A DNA stretch of 64,000 nt from Pelomonas paludis (GCF_039872745.1 NZ_JBDPZD010000001.1:1178001-1242000); one strand, 5' to 3'; numbered from the stretch's first letter, positions 32,816-44,361 are shown. Notes: generated from the sequence alone by a model not told the origin. Translations and numbers: made by a program.

Positions 32816-34907
32816 GGCCATCCTCCTTGGGGGGCTGGTGAGGCTGATGGGGCTGGGGGGCTGGCGGCGGCGCCGGCGTCCCCGCCTGGCTGCCGAGCTT
32901 GGGCCCCTCCAGCGTGACCAGGGTCACGTCGCCCGCCTGCCAGGCCCCTTCGAGCCTTGCGGCCAGCTCGGCGGCCTGCAGCGGGTCGGTCGCCAGCATG
33001 CGCTCCAGCCCATAGGCGCGATTGCGGCCGTGCACCTTGGCCAGGTACATCACGGTGTCAACCAGGTCGATCGCGCGCTCCCAGGGCAGCCGCAGCCCAT
33101 GCGGGGCGAGTGGAAGGCTGACGAAGCCGATGGACGCGCTGGTGGTGATGTGCAGGGACTCGTAGACCACCGGCGTGCGGCCCACCACATCCAGCAGCCG
33201 CTGCGCCAGCGCGCGGGCCAGCAGAGGCTCCGTTGTGCGCGCGTACACCAGGAACTCCTCGCCGCCCCAACGCACCACGAGGTCATCGTCACGCATCTGG
33301 TGGCGCAGCCGGCGTGCCAGCTCGATGAGCACCTGGTCGCCCCCGGCGTGGCCGTAGCTGTCGTTGATGCGCTTGAAGTGGTCGATGTCGATCAGGAACA
33401 GGCTGCCCTGAAGCTCGGGGCCTTGCTGGCGCATCACGGCCTGGAAGTGCCGGCGGTTGGACAGGCCGGTGAGCGAGTCGCTCTCGCTCTGTTGTTTGAG
33501 GGCCGCGTTGCGCACCGCGAGGCGGGCATTGGCGTTTCGGGCGCGGCGCAGGGCCTGCACCACCAGCGCCGCCGACACCAGCACGCATCCGCCGATCAGG
33601 GCCCACAGCCCGAGCTGCAGGTTGCGCTGGCTGATCTGTGCGGCTTTGAGCGCCTTATCGCGCGCCAGCAGCTCCAGGTCGCGGTCGCGGCGGTCGGCAT
33701 CAAAGCGCTCTTGCGCTTCGAGCAAGCGACGCTGCAGCTGCTCGCGCCGTAGCGGTTGCGCGAGCTTGAGGCCTTCGCGGTAGGCCTCGGCGGCGCCGGG
33801 CAAGTCCTGCATCCGTTCCAGGTAGCGGGCCAGCTCCAGCCAGTCCTCCGCAGCGGTGGCGAGCGCGCCGTGCTGCAGTTCGGCCTGCACAGCGGCCTTG
33901 GCCAGCGCGCGGCCCTCGGACAGCCTGCCCATCAGGACCTTGGCCAATCCGATGTTGAAGCGTGCCAGGTTGGCGGTGCCGGGGTCGTCGCCGGGGCCCA
34001 CCAGGGCCAGGCTTTGCTGCGCCAGGTCCAGCGCCACGCTGGGCTTGCCGTGGCGCAGGTGGTAGTCGGACAGATTGGCCAGCGCCAAGGCGCGCAGCCG
34101 CGCGGCCCCCGCCTCGGTGGCCAGTTGCAGGGCTTGCGAGTAGGACTGCAACGCGATGGCGCTGTCCTCGCTGTAGACGAGGGCGCGGCCGGTGTGTACC
34201 TCGTACAGCGTGATGGGATCGGGGTCGGATTCGGCGGCGCTCAGTGCGCGGCTGATCCAGAGCCGGCCTCGCTCGTCCTGCCGCAGGCGGCGGGCCAGCT
34301 CGGCCATGTCGGCCAGCGACAGTGCCACGCGCCAGGGATGGGCCAGCTGCTCGGCGAGCTTGAGCGCCAGTTGCGCCTCGGACTGCGCCAGCTCCAGGGC
34401 CCCGGCGTCCAGCGCCGTGAAGGACGCTTGGCGGTGATAGCGCCAGCGCTGCAGGGGCAAGGCGCCTTCACGCTGCACCACCGAGACCTTGGAGAGCGCC
34501 TTGCGAGCCTCACGCAGGTCGCCCCGGCGGCGTTGGTACTCGGCCCACACGCAGGCGGCGGCCACCTGGGCCGAGGGCTGCAGCTCGTCGAGCGGCCAGT
34601 CCTGCAGCCACTTCACGATGGTGGTGACCTGGGCCAGGTCACCGTCCTGCGCCGCGAGCAGGCCGAGCAGGGTCCGGGCCTCCAGGCGTTCGGCGCTGTC
34701 CACGGCCAGGCGCGGCTCCAGTCCGCGCAGCTGCTCGGCCAGCGGCGCGGGGTCGGCGCGCTGGCGCCGCTCGACAGCCTCCAGCTGTTGCCAGGCTTTG
34801 CTGGGCGGCGCAGCGTTGGCCGGCGCCAGCGGCAGCAAACCCAGCAGGGCCGACAGGACCAGCGGCGCCCAGCGGCGGACGCGACCGAAGGAGCAATGGC
34901 GGTTCAC
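32799..34907 (-). CDS. Diguanylate cyclase with periplasmic TPR-like sensor, copy 1
   Basis: A 702-residue paralogue of the downstream cyclase with the same order: signal sequence (about residues 1-33), a long periplasmic helical-repeat region, a membrane helix near residue 440 (LWALIGGCVLVSAALVVQAL) and GGDEF. The active site is GGEEF near residue 547 and the I-site is RDDD. The C-terminus has an extra Pro/His-rich tail (APPPAPQPHQPHQPP) not shared with the partner. The GTG start at 34907 lacks a clear ribosome site and could be later. Overlapping duplicated cyclases suggest coordinated expression, possibly as heterodimers. Confidence 0.88.
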   Translation of the reverse strand: MNRHCSFGRVRRWAPLVLSALLGLLPLAPANAAPPSKAWQQLEAVERRQRADPAPLAEQLRGLEPRLAVDSAERLEARTLLGLLAAQDGDLAQVTTIVKWLQDWPLDELQPSAQVAAACVWAEYQRRRGDLREARKALSKVSVVQREGALPLQRWRYHRQASFTALDAGALELAQSEAQLALKLAEQLAHPWRVALSLADMAELARRLRQDERGRLWISRALSAAESDPDPITLYEVHTGRALVYSEDSAIALQSYSQALQLATEAGAARLRALALANLSDYHLRHGKPSVALDLAQQSLALVGPGDDPGTANLARFNIGLAKVLMGRLSEGRALAKAAVQAELQHGALATAAEDWLELARYLERMQDLPGAAEAYREGLKLAQPLRREQLQRRLLEAQERFDADRRDRDLELLARDKALKAAQISQRNLQLGLWALIGGCVLVSAALVVQALRRARNANARLAVRNAALKQQSESDSLTGLSNRRHFQAVMRQQGPELQGSLFLIDIDHFKRINDSYGHAGGDQVLIELARRLRHQMRDDDLVVRWGGEEFLVYARTTEPLLARALAQRLLDVVGRTPVVYESLHITTSASIGFVSLPLAPHGLRLPWERAIDLVDTVMYLAKVHGRNRAYGLERMLATDPLQAAELAARLEGAWQAGDVTLVTLEGPKLGSQAGTPAPPPAPQPHQPHQPPKEDGHALAQ

Positions 34908-35058
34908 ACGAGGGCGGGGCGGGAGGAGTCGATCAATGCAGGGCCCTGCGGCCCCACCAACTGGGCAGCACAGCCAACCCGGGCCGGACGACAGCAGCGT
35001 CCAGCCTAGGGATGGTAGGGCACGCCGCCGCTACGGCCTGCTGCGGCCTGCCACAGCC

Positions 35059-36755
<1,697 letters not shown>

Positions 36756-36759
<4 letters not shown>

Positions 36760-37784
36760 TCCAGACCTCGCAGCTTGGGATCGAGCGCATCACGCAGCGC
36801 GTCGGTGAAGAGGGCAAACGCCGTGACGAAGACGGCCATGCAGACGGTCACGGCGGCCAGTTGCCACCAGTGGCCGAGGATCAGCTCGTTCTGGGCCTCG
36901 GACAGCATGGTGCCCCAGGAGACCTGGTCCACGCTGACGCCGAGGCCGAGGTAGGACAGGATGACCTCGCTCTTGATGAAGCTCACCACGTGCAACGACA
37001 GCTGCACCAGGGCCACGTGCGAGACATTGGGCAGGATGTGCTTGAAGATGCGCGAGCCGGTCGAGGCGCCGATGGCCTCGGCGCTGCGCACGTACTCGCG
37101 CGAGCGGTGCTTGATGAACTCGGCGCGGATCAGGCGGTAGATGCCGGTCCAGCCCGTGAAGGCCAGGATCAGCACGACCGAGGTGACGCCGCGCGGGAAG
37201 ATGGCCGCGAAGGTGAAGAGCAGCAGGATGGTCGGGATGGCCGTGAAGACGTTGTAGACCCACTCCAGCAGGTCGCCCAGCTTGCCGCCAAAGAAGCCCG
37301 AGAGCGCGCCCAGCAAGGTGCCGATCAGCGTGGCCACCACGGCGGCGGCCAGGCCCACCACCACCGAGACCTCGGCGCCCTTGATGACCTTGGCCAGCAC
37401 GTCGCGGCCCAGGCGGTCACCGCCCAGGGGCAGGGTGGGCTGGCGCACGTCATCCTCGGTCTTGAACTTGGCTGCAGCAGCGGCCCACTCGGCATAGCGC
37501 GGCGCCAGGGGGTCGATGCTGCTGAGATCGACGGCCGGGCCCTTGGGCTCGATGATGGCGCCCACGTCCTCGGCCGGCCTGGGGCCGACGAAGGTGGGCG
37601 GCGCATCGGGCACGCCGACCTCGCGCTGCCAATCGGCCGCGATGACATCCAGCGCCGCAGCCAGCACCAGCACCAGGAAGGCGGCCACGATGGCCATGCA
37701 GGTCATGCCGACGCGGTCGGTGCGCAGGCGCTTCCAGGCGGCGGTCCAGACGCCGCCGGAGGAGGTTTGAGTGGGCGCGTTCAT
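36756..37784 (-). CDS. yejE: Peptide ABC transporter permease (YejE type)
   Basis: A 342-residue permease. An N-terminal helix (about residues 28-50) is followed by a periplasmic stretch and the transport core with GGDRLGRDVLAKVIKGAEVS, typical of the OppC/YejE group. The EAA-like loop is AIGASTGSRIFKHILPN (about residues 238-254). Length matches E. coli YejE (341). Its start overlaps the end of yejB and its end overlaps yejF. Confidence 0.93.
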
Positions 37785-38719
37785 TTGAAAACGACTCGTG
37801 GATCGACGAGTTTGTAGAGCAGGTCCACGATCAGGTTGACGCTCATGGTCAGCGCCGCAAGGTAGATGGCAAAGGCCTGGATCACCGGGTAGTCGCCTCG
37901 GTTCACGGCCAGCAGGATCTCGCGGCCGAGGCCGGGGATGGAGAAGAACACCTCGATCAGGAAGGAGCCCACGAACACCCCGGGCAGCAGCACGGCCACA
38001 TTGGTGAGGATGGGGATCAAGGCGTTGCGCAGCACGTGCTTGAGCAGCACGGTGCGCTCGGAGAGGCCCTTGGCGCGGGCGGTGCGCACGTAGTCGTGGC
38101 CCAGCTCGTCCAGGAAAAAGCTGCGGTAGAGCCGCAACTGCGGCGCCAGGCCCACGGCCACCACCACGAGGATGGGCAGCGGCGCGTAAGTGGTGAGGTT
38201 GACCCAGAAGCTCTTGGTCCAGCCCTGCACCGGGAACCAGCCCAGCCGGAAGGCGAACAGGTATTGCGCCAGGATCACGTAGACCAGCAGCGAGATCGAC
38301 ACCGCCACCGTGGTGCAGATCATCACGGTGCGGTCGGTCAGGCTGCCGCGCACGGTCGCCACGGCCATCGCAAACGGGATGGCCAGCAGCACTTCCAGGA
38401 TCAGGATGGGCACGGTCACCGTCAGCGTGGCCGGCATGCGGCTGGCAAAGAGCGCGCTCACAGGCTCTTGCGTGGCCCAGCTCTTGCCCCAGTCGAAGGT
38501 GACGATCTGCTTCAGGAAGATCAGCAACTGCTCCCAGACCGGCTTGTCCAGGCCCAGTTGCTGGCGGATCGAGGCGATCTGCTCAGGCGTGGCGTTCATG
38601 CCGCCCAGGATGATGGACGGGTCGCTGCCGAAGTATTTGAAGAGGAAGAACACCAGCAGCACGACCCCCAGCAGGGTGGGGATCATTTGCCACAGGCGCC
38701 GGATCACATAGGCCGCCAT
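37781..38719 (-). CDS. yejB: Peptide ABC transporter permease (YejB type)
   Basis: A 312-residue permease with an N-terminal OppB/YejB-type opening (YVIRRLWQMIPTLLGVVLLV, residues 4-23) and an EAA loop ARAKGLSERTVLLKHVLRN (about residues 216-234). It is shorter than E. coli YejB (364), though the core looks complete. It is first in the minus-strand operon and divergent from two substrate-binding protein genes; the 97 bases between must hold both promoters. Confidence 0.92.
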   Translation of the reverse strand: MAAYVIRRLWQMIPTLLGVVLLVFFLFKYFGSDPSIILGGMNATPEQIASIRQQLGLDKPVWEQLLIFLKQIVTFDWGKSWATQEPVSALFASRMPATLTVTVPILILEVLLAIPFAMAVATVRGSLTDRTVMICTTVAVSISLLVYVILAQYLFAFRLGWFPVQGWTKSFWVNLTTYAPLPILVVVAVGLAPQLRLYRSFFLDELGHDYVRTARAKGLSERTVLLKHVLRNALIPILTNVAVLLPGVFVGSFLIEVFFSIPGLGREILLAVNRGDYPVIQAFAIYLAALTMSVNLIVDLLYKLVDPRVVFK

Positions 38720-38816
38720 GTGCGGACCTCCGAACGAAAACCTAAGCCGGCGCGGAGTCTATCCGCGCCGCGAACTTAGACTTCGCGCTTTGTTGGAGTT
38801 TCCGGTCCAGTCCCTC

Positions 38817-40616
38817 ATGAAGTTCCCCGCCCCCCTGCTACTGGGTTTGCTGGCCGCGCTGTTGCTGGCAGCGCCCGGCCGGGCCGAGAAGGTGCTGCGC
38901 TACGCGCTGCGCTCGGCCGAAACCGGCTTCGACCCCGCCCAGATCTCCGACCTCTACTCCAAGACCATCACGGCCGCCATGATTGAGGGCCTGCTGGAGT
39001 ACGACTTCTCTACGCGCCCCTACCGGCTGCGCCCCAATACCGCTGCCGCGCTGCCCGAGGTGAGCCCGGATGCCCGCACCTTCACCGTGCGCGTCAAGCC
39101 GGGCATCTACTTTGCCGACGACCCGGCCTTCAAGGGCCAAAAGCGCGAGCTGACGGCGCAGGACTATGTCTACAGCCTCAAGCGCCACTACGACCCGCGC
39201 TGGAAGAGCCAGAACCTCTACCTGCTTGAGAACCTCAAGATCCTCGGCCTCTCCGAGCTGCGCAAGGCCAGCATCGACGCCAAGAAGCCCTTTGACTACG
39301 ACCGCGAGGTCGAGGGCCTCAAGGCCCTGGACCGCTACACGCTGCAGATCCGCGTGGCCGACCCCGCACCGCGCCTGCCGGCCTACCTGACCGACTCCGG
39401 CAGCTTCGGCGCCGTGGCGCGCGAGGTGGTGGAGTTTTATGGCGACAAGATCATGGAGCACCCGGTGGGCACCGGGCCCTTCAAGCTGGGCGACTGGCGC
39501 CGCAGTTCGCGCATCGTGCTTGACCGCAATCCGAACTACCGTGAGGTGCTCTACAACGAGGTTCCGCCCACCGATGACCCGCGCCTGGCCGCCGAGATGG
39601 CCGCCCTGCAGGGCAAGCGCATGCCCTTTGTGGACAAGGTGCAGATCGAGATCACCGAGGAGCCGCAGCCGCGCTGGCTCAGCTTTGTGCGCGGTGAGAC
39701 CGACGTCATCGAGTACGTGCCGCCCGAGTTCACCGGCATCGCCATGCCGGGCAACAAGCTGGCGCCCAACCTCGCCAAACAGGGCATCCGCATGGTCCGG
39801 TACAACCGGCCCGACATCTCGGTCACTTACTACAACATGGAAGACCCGGTGCTGGGCGGCTACACGCCAGAGAAGGTGGCGCTGCGCCGCGCCATCAACC
39901 TGGCCGTGGACGTGGACAAGGAAGTGCGCCTGCCCCGCCGCGGCCAGGCCATGAAGGCGCAAGGCGTCGTCCCGCTCACCAGCTTTGGCTCCTCGCCGGA
40001 CTTCAAGACCGAGATGGGCGAGTACAACCTGCCCAAGGCCAAGGCCCTGCTCGACCTCTATGGCTACACCGACAAGGACGGCGATGGCTGGCGCGACCAG
40101 CCCGACGGCAAGCCCCTGGTCCTGACCTACAACACCGAGCCCACCGCCGACTACCGCGCCCTGGCCGAGCTGTGGCAGAAGAACATGGATGCGCTCGGCA
40201 TCCGCATCCAGTTCGTCTGGGCCAAGTGGCCCGAGAACCTCAAGGCCTCCACTGCCGGCAAGTTGCAGATGTGGGGCTTGGGCTGGTCGGCCGCCATCGA
40301 CGATGGCGACACCTTCCTCGCGCTGGGCTCCAGCAAGTCCGCCGGCAAGGCCAACAAGCCGCGCTTCAACCTGCCGGCCTTTGAAGCGCTTTACGACAAG
40401 CAAAAGACCCTGCCCGACGGCCCCGAGCGCCTCGCTGTGATGCTGGAGGCGCAAAAGCTGCTCGTCGCCTACGCACCCTACAAGTTCCACGTCCACCGCA
40501 TCTGGACCGACATGGCCCAGCCCTGGGTCAAGGGCTACAACCGCAACGTCTACGTCAAGGAGTTCTTCAAGTACGTGGACATCGATGAAGCGACCGCTCC
40601 CAAGGTCACCCCATGA
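38817..40616 (+). CDS. Peptide ABC transporter substrate-binding protein, copy 1 (YejA-like)
   Basis: A 599-residue family 5 (SBP_bac_5) binding protein. The signal peptide spans residues 1-23 (LLAALLLAAPGRA). Typical segments are SAETGFDPAQISDLYSKTI, RVKPGIYFADDPAFKG, HPVGTGPFKLGDWRRSS, and NAYNAE-like residues replaced by YNMEDPVLGGYTPEKVALRR. It would capture peptides for the divergent Yej permeases. The ATG at 38817 gives the signal peptide; a frame extension upstream to 38718 overlaps the promoter region. Length is close to YejA (604). It overlaps the next gene by ATGA. Confidence 0.92.
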   Translation: MKFPAPLLLGLLAALLLAAPGRAEKVLRYALRSAETGFDPAQISDLYSKTITAAMIEGLLEYDFSTRPYRLRPNTAAALPEVSPDARTFTVRVKPGIYFADDPAFKGQKRELTAQDYVYSLKRHYDPRWKSQNLYLLENLKILGLSELRKASIDAKKPFDYDREVEGLKALDRYTLQIRVADPAPRLPAYLTDSGSFGAVAREVVEFYGDKIMEHPVGTGPFKLGDWRRSSRIVLDRNPNYREVLYNEVPPTDDPRLAAEMAALQGKRMPFVDKVQIEITEEPQPRWLSFVRGETDVIEYVPPEFTGIAMPGNKLAPNLAKQGIRMVRYNRPDISVTYYNMEDPVLGGYTPEKVALRRAINLAVDVDKEVRLPRRGQAMKAQGVVPLTSFGSSPDFKTEMGEYNLPKAKALLDLYGYTDKDGDGWRDQPDGKPLVLTYNTEPTADYRALAELWQKNMDALGIRIQFVWAKWPENLKASTAGKLQMWGLGWSAAIDDGDTFLALGSSKSAGKANKPRFNLPAFEALYDKQKTLPDGPERLAVMLEAQKLLVAYAPYKFHVHRIWTDMAQPWVKGYNRNVYVKEFFKYVDIDEATAPKVTP

Positions 40617-42433
40617 AACGATTCCTGCGACTGGCCCTGGCCGGCCTTGCCGCCCTCGGGCTGGCCACCGCCCAAGCCGGTGAGACCAAGACCGAAGCCA
40701 AAACCTTCCGCTACGCCTACCGGGTGGCCGAGACGGGCTTTGATCCGATCGCGGTGTCTGACCTGTACTCGCGCGGCGTCACGGCGCACATCTTCGAGGC
40801 GCCCTACACCTACGATCATCTGGCCCGGCCCGTCAAGATCGTGCCGCTGGTGGCTGATGGCATGCCCACCGTGAGCAGCGACTACAAGCAGTTCAGCGTG
40901 CGCATCAAGCCCGGCATCTACTTTGCCGACGACCCGGCCTTCAAGGGTCAGCGCCGCGAACTGACGGCGGCCGACTTCGTCTACAGCATCAAGCGCTTTG
41001 CCGACCCCGCCAACAAGGCGCAGGCCTGGACGCAGATCGAGGAGCTTGGCCTTGTCGGCCTGAACGAGCTGCACCGCCGCGTGATCGAGCGCAAGCAGCC
41101 CTTCCCCTACGACGAGCCGGTGGCCGGCCTCTATGCCTCCGACCGCTACACCGTGCAGGTGCAGACCAAGCAGCCCCGGCCACGGCTGATCGAGAGCCTG
41201 TTCACCGGCAACGACCTGCTCGGTGCCGTGGCGCGGGAGGTGGTCGAGACCTATGGCGACCAGATCTCGGCCCACCCGGTGGGCACGGGCCCGTTCAAGC
41301 TCGTCGAGTGGCGCCGCAGCTCGCAGATGGTGTTCGAGCGCAACCCCGGCTACCGCGAGCGCCATTACGACGCCCAGCCACCTGCCGACGATGCGCAGGG
41401 GCAAGCCTGGCTCGCCAAGTTCAAGGGTCGCCGGATTCCCATGGTGGATCGTGTCGTGATCGATGTGGTGGTGGAAGACCAGCCACGCTGGCTGGCCTTC
41501 CTGAACAACGAGCACGACTTCATCGAGCGCGTGCCCGAGGCCTTCATCACCCAGGCGGCGCCGGGCCGCAAGCTCGCACCCAATCTCGCCAAGCGCGGCA
41601 TGCGCGCCGAGTTCAGCGTTGCGCCCGACATGACGCTCACCATCTACAACATGGAAGACCCGGTGGTGGGCGGCTACACGCCCGACAAGGTGGCGCTGCG
41701 CCGTGCGCTGTCCCTGGCCTACGACGTGCGCAAGGAGATCCGCATCTCGCGGCGTGGCACGGCCGTGCCCGCGCAGGCCCTGGTGGTGCCCCACAGCCTG
41801 GCCTTCGACGCGAGCCTCAAGACCGAGAACTCCGAATACAACCCGGCCAAGGCCCGCGCGCTGCTCGACCTGTACGGCTATGTGGACAAGGACGGTGACG
41901 GCTGGCGCGACCTGCCCGATGGCAGCCCCCTGGTCATCAACCGCAAGACCGAGGCCGACGCGCTGAGCCGCTCAGTGGATGAGATCTGGGACCAGGCCCT
42001 GCGCGCCATCGGGATCAAGCTGGTGCTCAAGGTTGCGCCCTGGCCCGACAACCTCAAGGCCGTGCAGTCGGGCAACTTCCAGACCTGGAAGGTCGGCTCC
42101 TTCGCCGACAGCCCCGACAGCCAGGGCAATCTGCAGCGCGTCTACGGCCCCGCCAAGGGCACGGCCAATCTCGCGCGCATCCAGATGGACGAGATCGACC
42201 GCCTGTTTGAGCGCACCAGCCCAATGCCTGACGGGCCCGAGCGCAATGCCCTGCTGCAGCAGGCCTGGCGCTTGGTGGTGGCCTATGCGCCTTACAAGGT
42301 GCATGTGCATCGACTGCTGACCGACATTGAACAGCCCTGGATGACCGGCTACCGGCGCCCGGTGTTCTGGCTCGACTTCTGGCAGTACATCGACATCGAC
42401 CCGGCGCGCCAACCGCATTCGTCGCAGCGTTGA
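40613..42433 (+). CDS. Peptide ABC transporter substrate-binding protein, copy 2 (YejA-like)
   Basis: A 606-residue paralogue of the preceding binding protein, overlapping it by 4 bases. The signal peptide is about residues 1-22 (GLAALGLATAQA). It shares AETGFDPIAVSDLYSRGVTA, IKPGIYFADDPAFKGQRREL, HPVGTGPFKLVEWRRSSQ and YNMEDPVVGGYTPDKVALRR. The two differ most where the ligand would be contacted in the middle lobe, so they may serve different peptides through one transporter. No terminator is obvious; the PspC-like gene follows after 102 bases. Confidence 0.92.
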   Translation: MKRFLRLALAGLAALGLATAQAGETKTEAKTFRYAYRVAETGFDPIAVSDLYSRGVTAHIFEAPYTYDHLARPVKIVPLVADGMPTVSSDYKQFSVRIKPGIYFADDPAFKGQRRELTAADFVYSIKRFADPANKAQAWTQIEELGLVGLNELHRRVIERKQPFPYDEPVAGLYASDRYTVQVQTKQPRPRLIESLFTGNDLLGAVAREVVETYGDQISAHPVGTGPFKLVEWRRSSQMVFERNPGYRERHYDAQPPADDAQGQAWLAKFKGRRIPMVDRVVIDVVVEDQPRWLAFLNNEHDFIERVPEAFITQAAPGRKLAPNLAKRGMRAEFSVAPDMTLTIYNMEDPVVGGYTPDKVALRRALSLAYDVRKEIRISRRGTAVPAQALVVPHSLAFDASLKTENSEYNPAKARALLDLYGYVDKDGDGWRDLPDGSPLVINRKTEADALSRSVDEIWDQALRAIGIKLVLKVAPWPDNLKAVQSGNFQTWKVGSFADSPDSQGNLQRVYGPAKGTANLARIQMDEIDRLFERTSPMPDGPERNALLQQAWRLVVAYAPYKVHVHRLLTDIEQPWMTGYRRPVFWLDFWQYIDIDPARQPHSSQR

Positions 42434-42535
42434 GCGGCCTGTCTGGGCGGCGGCACAGCCCATCGCTGCTGTGTCGATCGGGCCACGCTGTATTTGCACA
42501 ATCGGAGTCATTCACCTAGCTGACGAGGAATCCGC

Positions 42536-42859
42536 ATGAGCACTTCTGACGAACTGAACAAGCTGGCCGACCTGCATGCCCGGGGCGTGCTCAGTGATGA
42601 GGAATTTGCGCGAGCCAAGGCGCGTGTGTTGGACGCCGAGCCCGGCGCTGCGGCTGCGCCTGGGGTGAGTGCGCAGAGCGTCAATGGGCTGCGCCGCTCC
42701 CGCAACGACCGCTGGCTGGGCGGTGTGTGCGGCGGTATCGCCCGCGCCACGGGGCTCGACAGCTGGATCTGGCGCCTGGCCTTCACGCTGGGCGTGATGT
42801 TTGCCGGCGGCGGCATCTTCGTATACCTACTGCTCTGGATCTTTGTGCCCGAGGATTGA
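42536..42859 (+). CDS. SHOCT-PspC domain membrane protein
   Basis: A 107-residue protein. Residues 4-32 form a SHOCT-like helical hairpin (LNKLADLHARGVLSDEEFAR). After a short linker, residues 50-105 form a PspC domain: LRRSRNDRWLGGVCGGIARA, then two hydrophobic stretches ending VYLLLWIFVPED. PspC proteins act in envelope stress responses; this small form stands without pspA nearby. A good ribosome site (GAGGAA) precedes the ATG. It is followed after 7 bases by the hydrolase gene. Confidence 0.88.
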   Translation: MSTSDELNKLADLHARGVLSDEEFARAKARVLDAEPGAAAAPGVSAQSVNGLRRSRNDRWLGGVCGGIARATGLDSWIWRLAFTLGVMFAGGGIFVYLLLWIFVPED

Positions 42860-42866
42860 CCCCTCG

Positions 42867-43736
42867 ATGCCCTCCAAGCCGCCCCGCGCCAAACCCCGTA
42901 GCCGGCCTCGCAAGTCGGCCGCTACGTCGTTTGCCGGTTGGGACGAGCCTGCCGCCCAGAGCGCCGCGCCAGACTGGTCCGACCTGCGCGCCCCCAGCGG
43001 CTGGCTACTGGCCCTGGAGAGCCGTGCGCCGCTGGAATACCTGGCCCTGCTGGCCGCGCTGCCCTGGATGCGCCAGCTGCCCCAGGGCGACGGCCACCCG
43101 GTGATGATCTTTCCCGGCCTGGGCGCCAACGACACCAGCACCGCGCCGCTGCGCGCCTTGCTTGACAGCCTGGGCTATCACACCCAGCCCTGGGGCCAGG
43201 GCTTCAATTTTGGGCCGCGCACCGGCGTGCTGGAGCGCTGCGAGCACGACCTGCGCCGCCTGCGCCAGCGCTTCGGCCGCAAGCCCAGCCTGGTGGGCTG
43301 GAGCCTCGGCGGCCTCTATGCCCGCGAGCTGGCCAAGGCCTGCCCGGACGAGGTGCGCAGCGTGGTCACGCTCGGCACGCCCTTTGCCGGCCACCCGCGT
43401 GCCACGCATGCCTGGCGCTTCTTCGAGCTGGTCAGCGGCCAGAACGCGCACGACCCGGCCCTGCTGGAGCAACTGCGCCAGCCGCCGCCCGTGCCCACCA
43501 CCTCGATCTACTCGCGCAGCGACGGCATCGTGGCCTGGCATTGCTCGGTCAACGAGCCTGGCCCGCTGTCCGAGAACATCGAGGTGCACGCCAGCCACAT
43601 CGGGCTGGGATTCAACCCGATGGCTTTGTATGCCTTGGCCGACCGCCTCGCCCAGGCTGAGGGACACTGGCAGCCTTTCAAGCCCCATGGCGCGCGCAAG
43701 TGGTTCTACAAGACCCCCGGCCGCGCCGCAGACTGA
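42867..43736 (+). CDS. Alpha/beta-hydrolase, triacylglycerol-lipase-like
   Basis: A 289-residue cytoplasmic hydrolase. The first 30 residues are basic and Pro-rich (KPPRAKPRSRPRK). The oxyanion region is HPVMIFPGLGAND (about residues 76-88). The nucleophile elbow is GWSLGG near residue 147, the likely catalytic Asp lies in YSRSDGIV and the His in HASHIGLG. The pattern fits lipases of the PGAP1/LipB type acting on esters, substrate unknown. The start is ATG at 42867. The ClpP-like gene follows after 25 bases. Confidence 0.83.
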   Translation: MPSKPPRAKPRSRPRKSAATSFAGWDEPAAQSAAPDWSDLRAPSGWLLALESRAPLEYLALLAALPWMRQLPQGDGHPVMIFPGLGANDTSTAPLRALLDSLGYHTQPWGQGFNFGPRTGVLERCEHDLRRLRQRFGRKPSLVGWSLGGLYARELAKACPDEVRSVVTLGTPFAGHPRATHAWRFFELVSGQNAHDPALLEQLRQPPPVPTTSIYSRSDGIVAWHCSVNEPGPLSENIEVHASHIGLGFNPMALYALADRLAQAEGHWQPFKPHGARKWFYKTPGRAAD

Positions 43737-43761
43737 CCGATTGCTTCACTGCGAGACCCTG

Positions 43762-44361
43762 ATGACCCACGCCCAACAACTCGCCGCCGCCGACGACAAG
43801 GCTGCCAAGAAAGACGCCCCCGAAAAGCAGGAAGAGCAACTGCTCTTCAAGTCGCGCTTCGTGATGGTCTTTGGCGAGATCGACGACAAGATGGCCCTGG
43901 CCACCTGCCGCCGCCTGCTGGCCCTGAGCCAGGAGAGCGATGCGCCCATCACCCTGCTCATCTCCAGCCCCGGCGGCCATGTCGAGAGCGGCGACGCCAT
44001 CCACGACATGATCCGCTTCGTGCGCGCGCCGGTCACCACCGTCGGCACCGGCTGGGTGGCCAGCGCCGGCACCCACATCTACCTGGCGGCGCCCAAGGAG
44101 CGGCGCCTGGCACTGCCCAACACGCGCTTCATGATCCACCAGCCGGCAGGCGGCGCCGGCGGCCAGGCCAGCGACATCGCCATCCAGGCCAAGGAAATCA
44201 TCCGCACCCGCGAGCGCATCGCCGGTGTGATCGCCCGTGAGACCGGCCAGCCGCTGGACCGTGTGCGCGTCGACATCGAGCGCGACTTCTGGATGAGCGC
44301 CCAGGAAGCCATCGACTACGGCCTCGTCAGCCGCGTGGTTGAGCGTCAGTCCGAGCTCTGA
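43762..44361 (+). CDS. ClpP-like serine protease subunit
   Basis: A 199-residue ClpP-family protein. The oligomer would be a barrel protease working with a Clp ATPase. The catalytic Ser is in GTGWVASAGTHIYLAAP near residue 100, His in RFMIHQPAGG near 125, and the Asp is expected in VRVDIERDFWMSAQEAIDYG near 170, so the triad appears complete. The N-terminus is unusually charged (DDKAAKKDAPEKQEE). No clpX, clpA or tig is adjacent, and the sequence departs from housekeeping ClpP around the Ser (usual GMAASM), so this is probably a second, specialised ClpP. Confidence 0.85.
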   Translation: MTHAQQLAAADDKAAKKDAPEKQEEQLLFKSRFVMVFGEIDDKMALATCRRLLALSQESDAPITLLISSPGGHVESGDAIHDMIRFVRAPVTTVGTGWVASAGTHIYLAAPKERRLALPNTRFMIHQPAGGAGGQASDIAIQAKEIIRTRERIAGVIARETGQPLDRVRVDIERDFWMSAQEAIDYGLVSRVVERQSEL

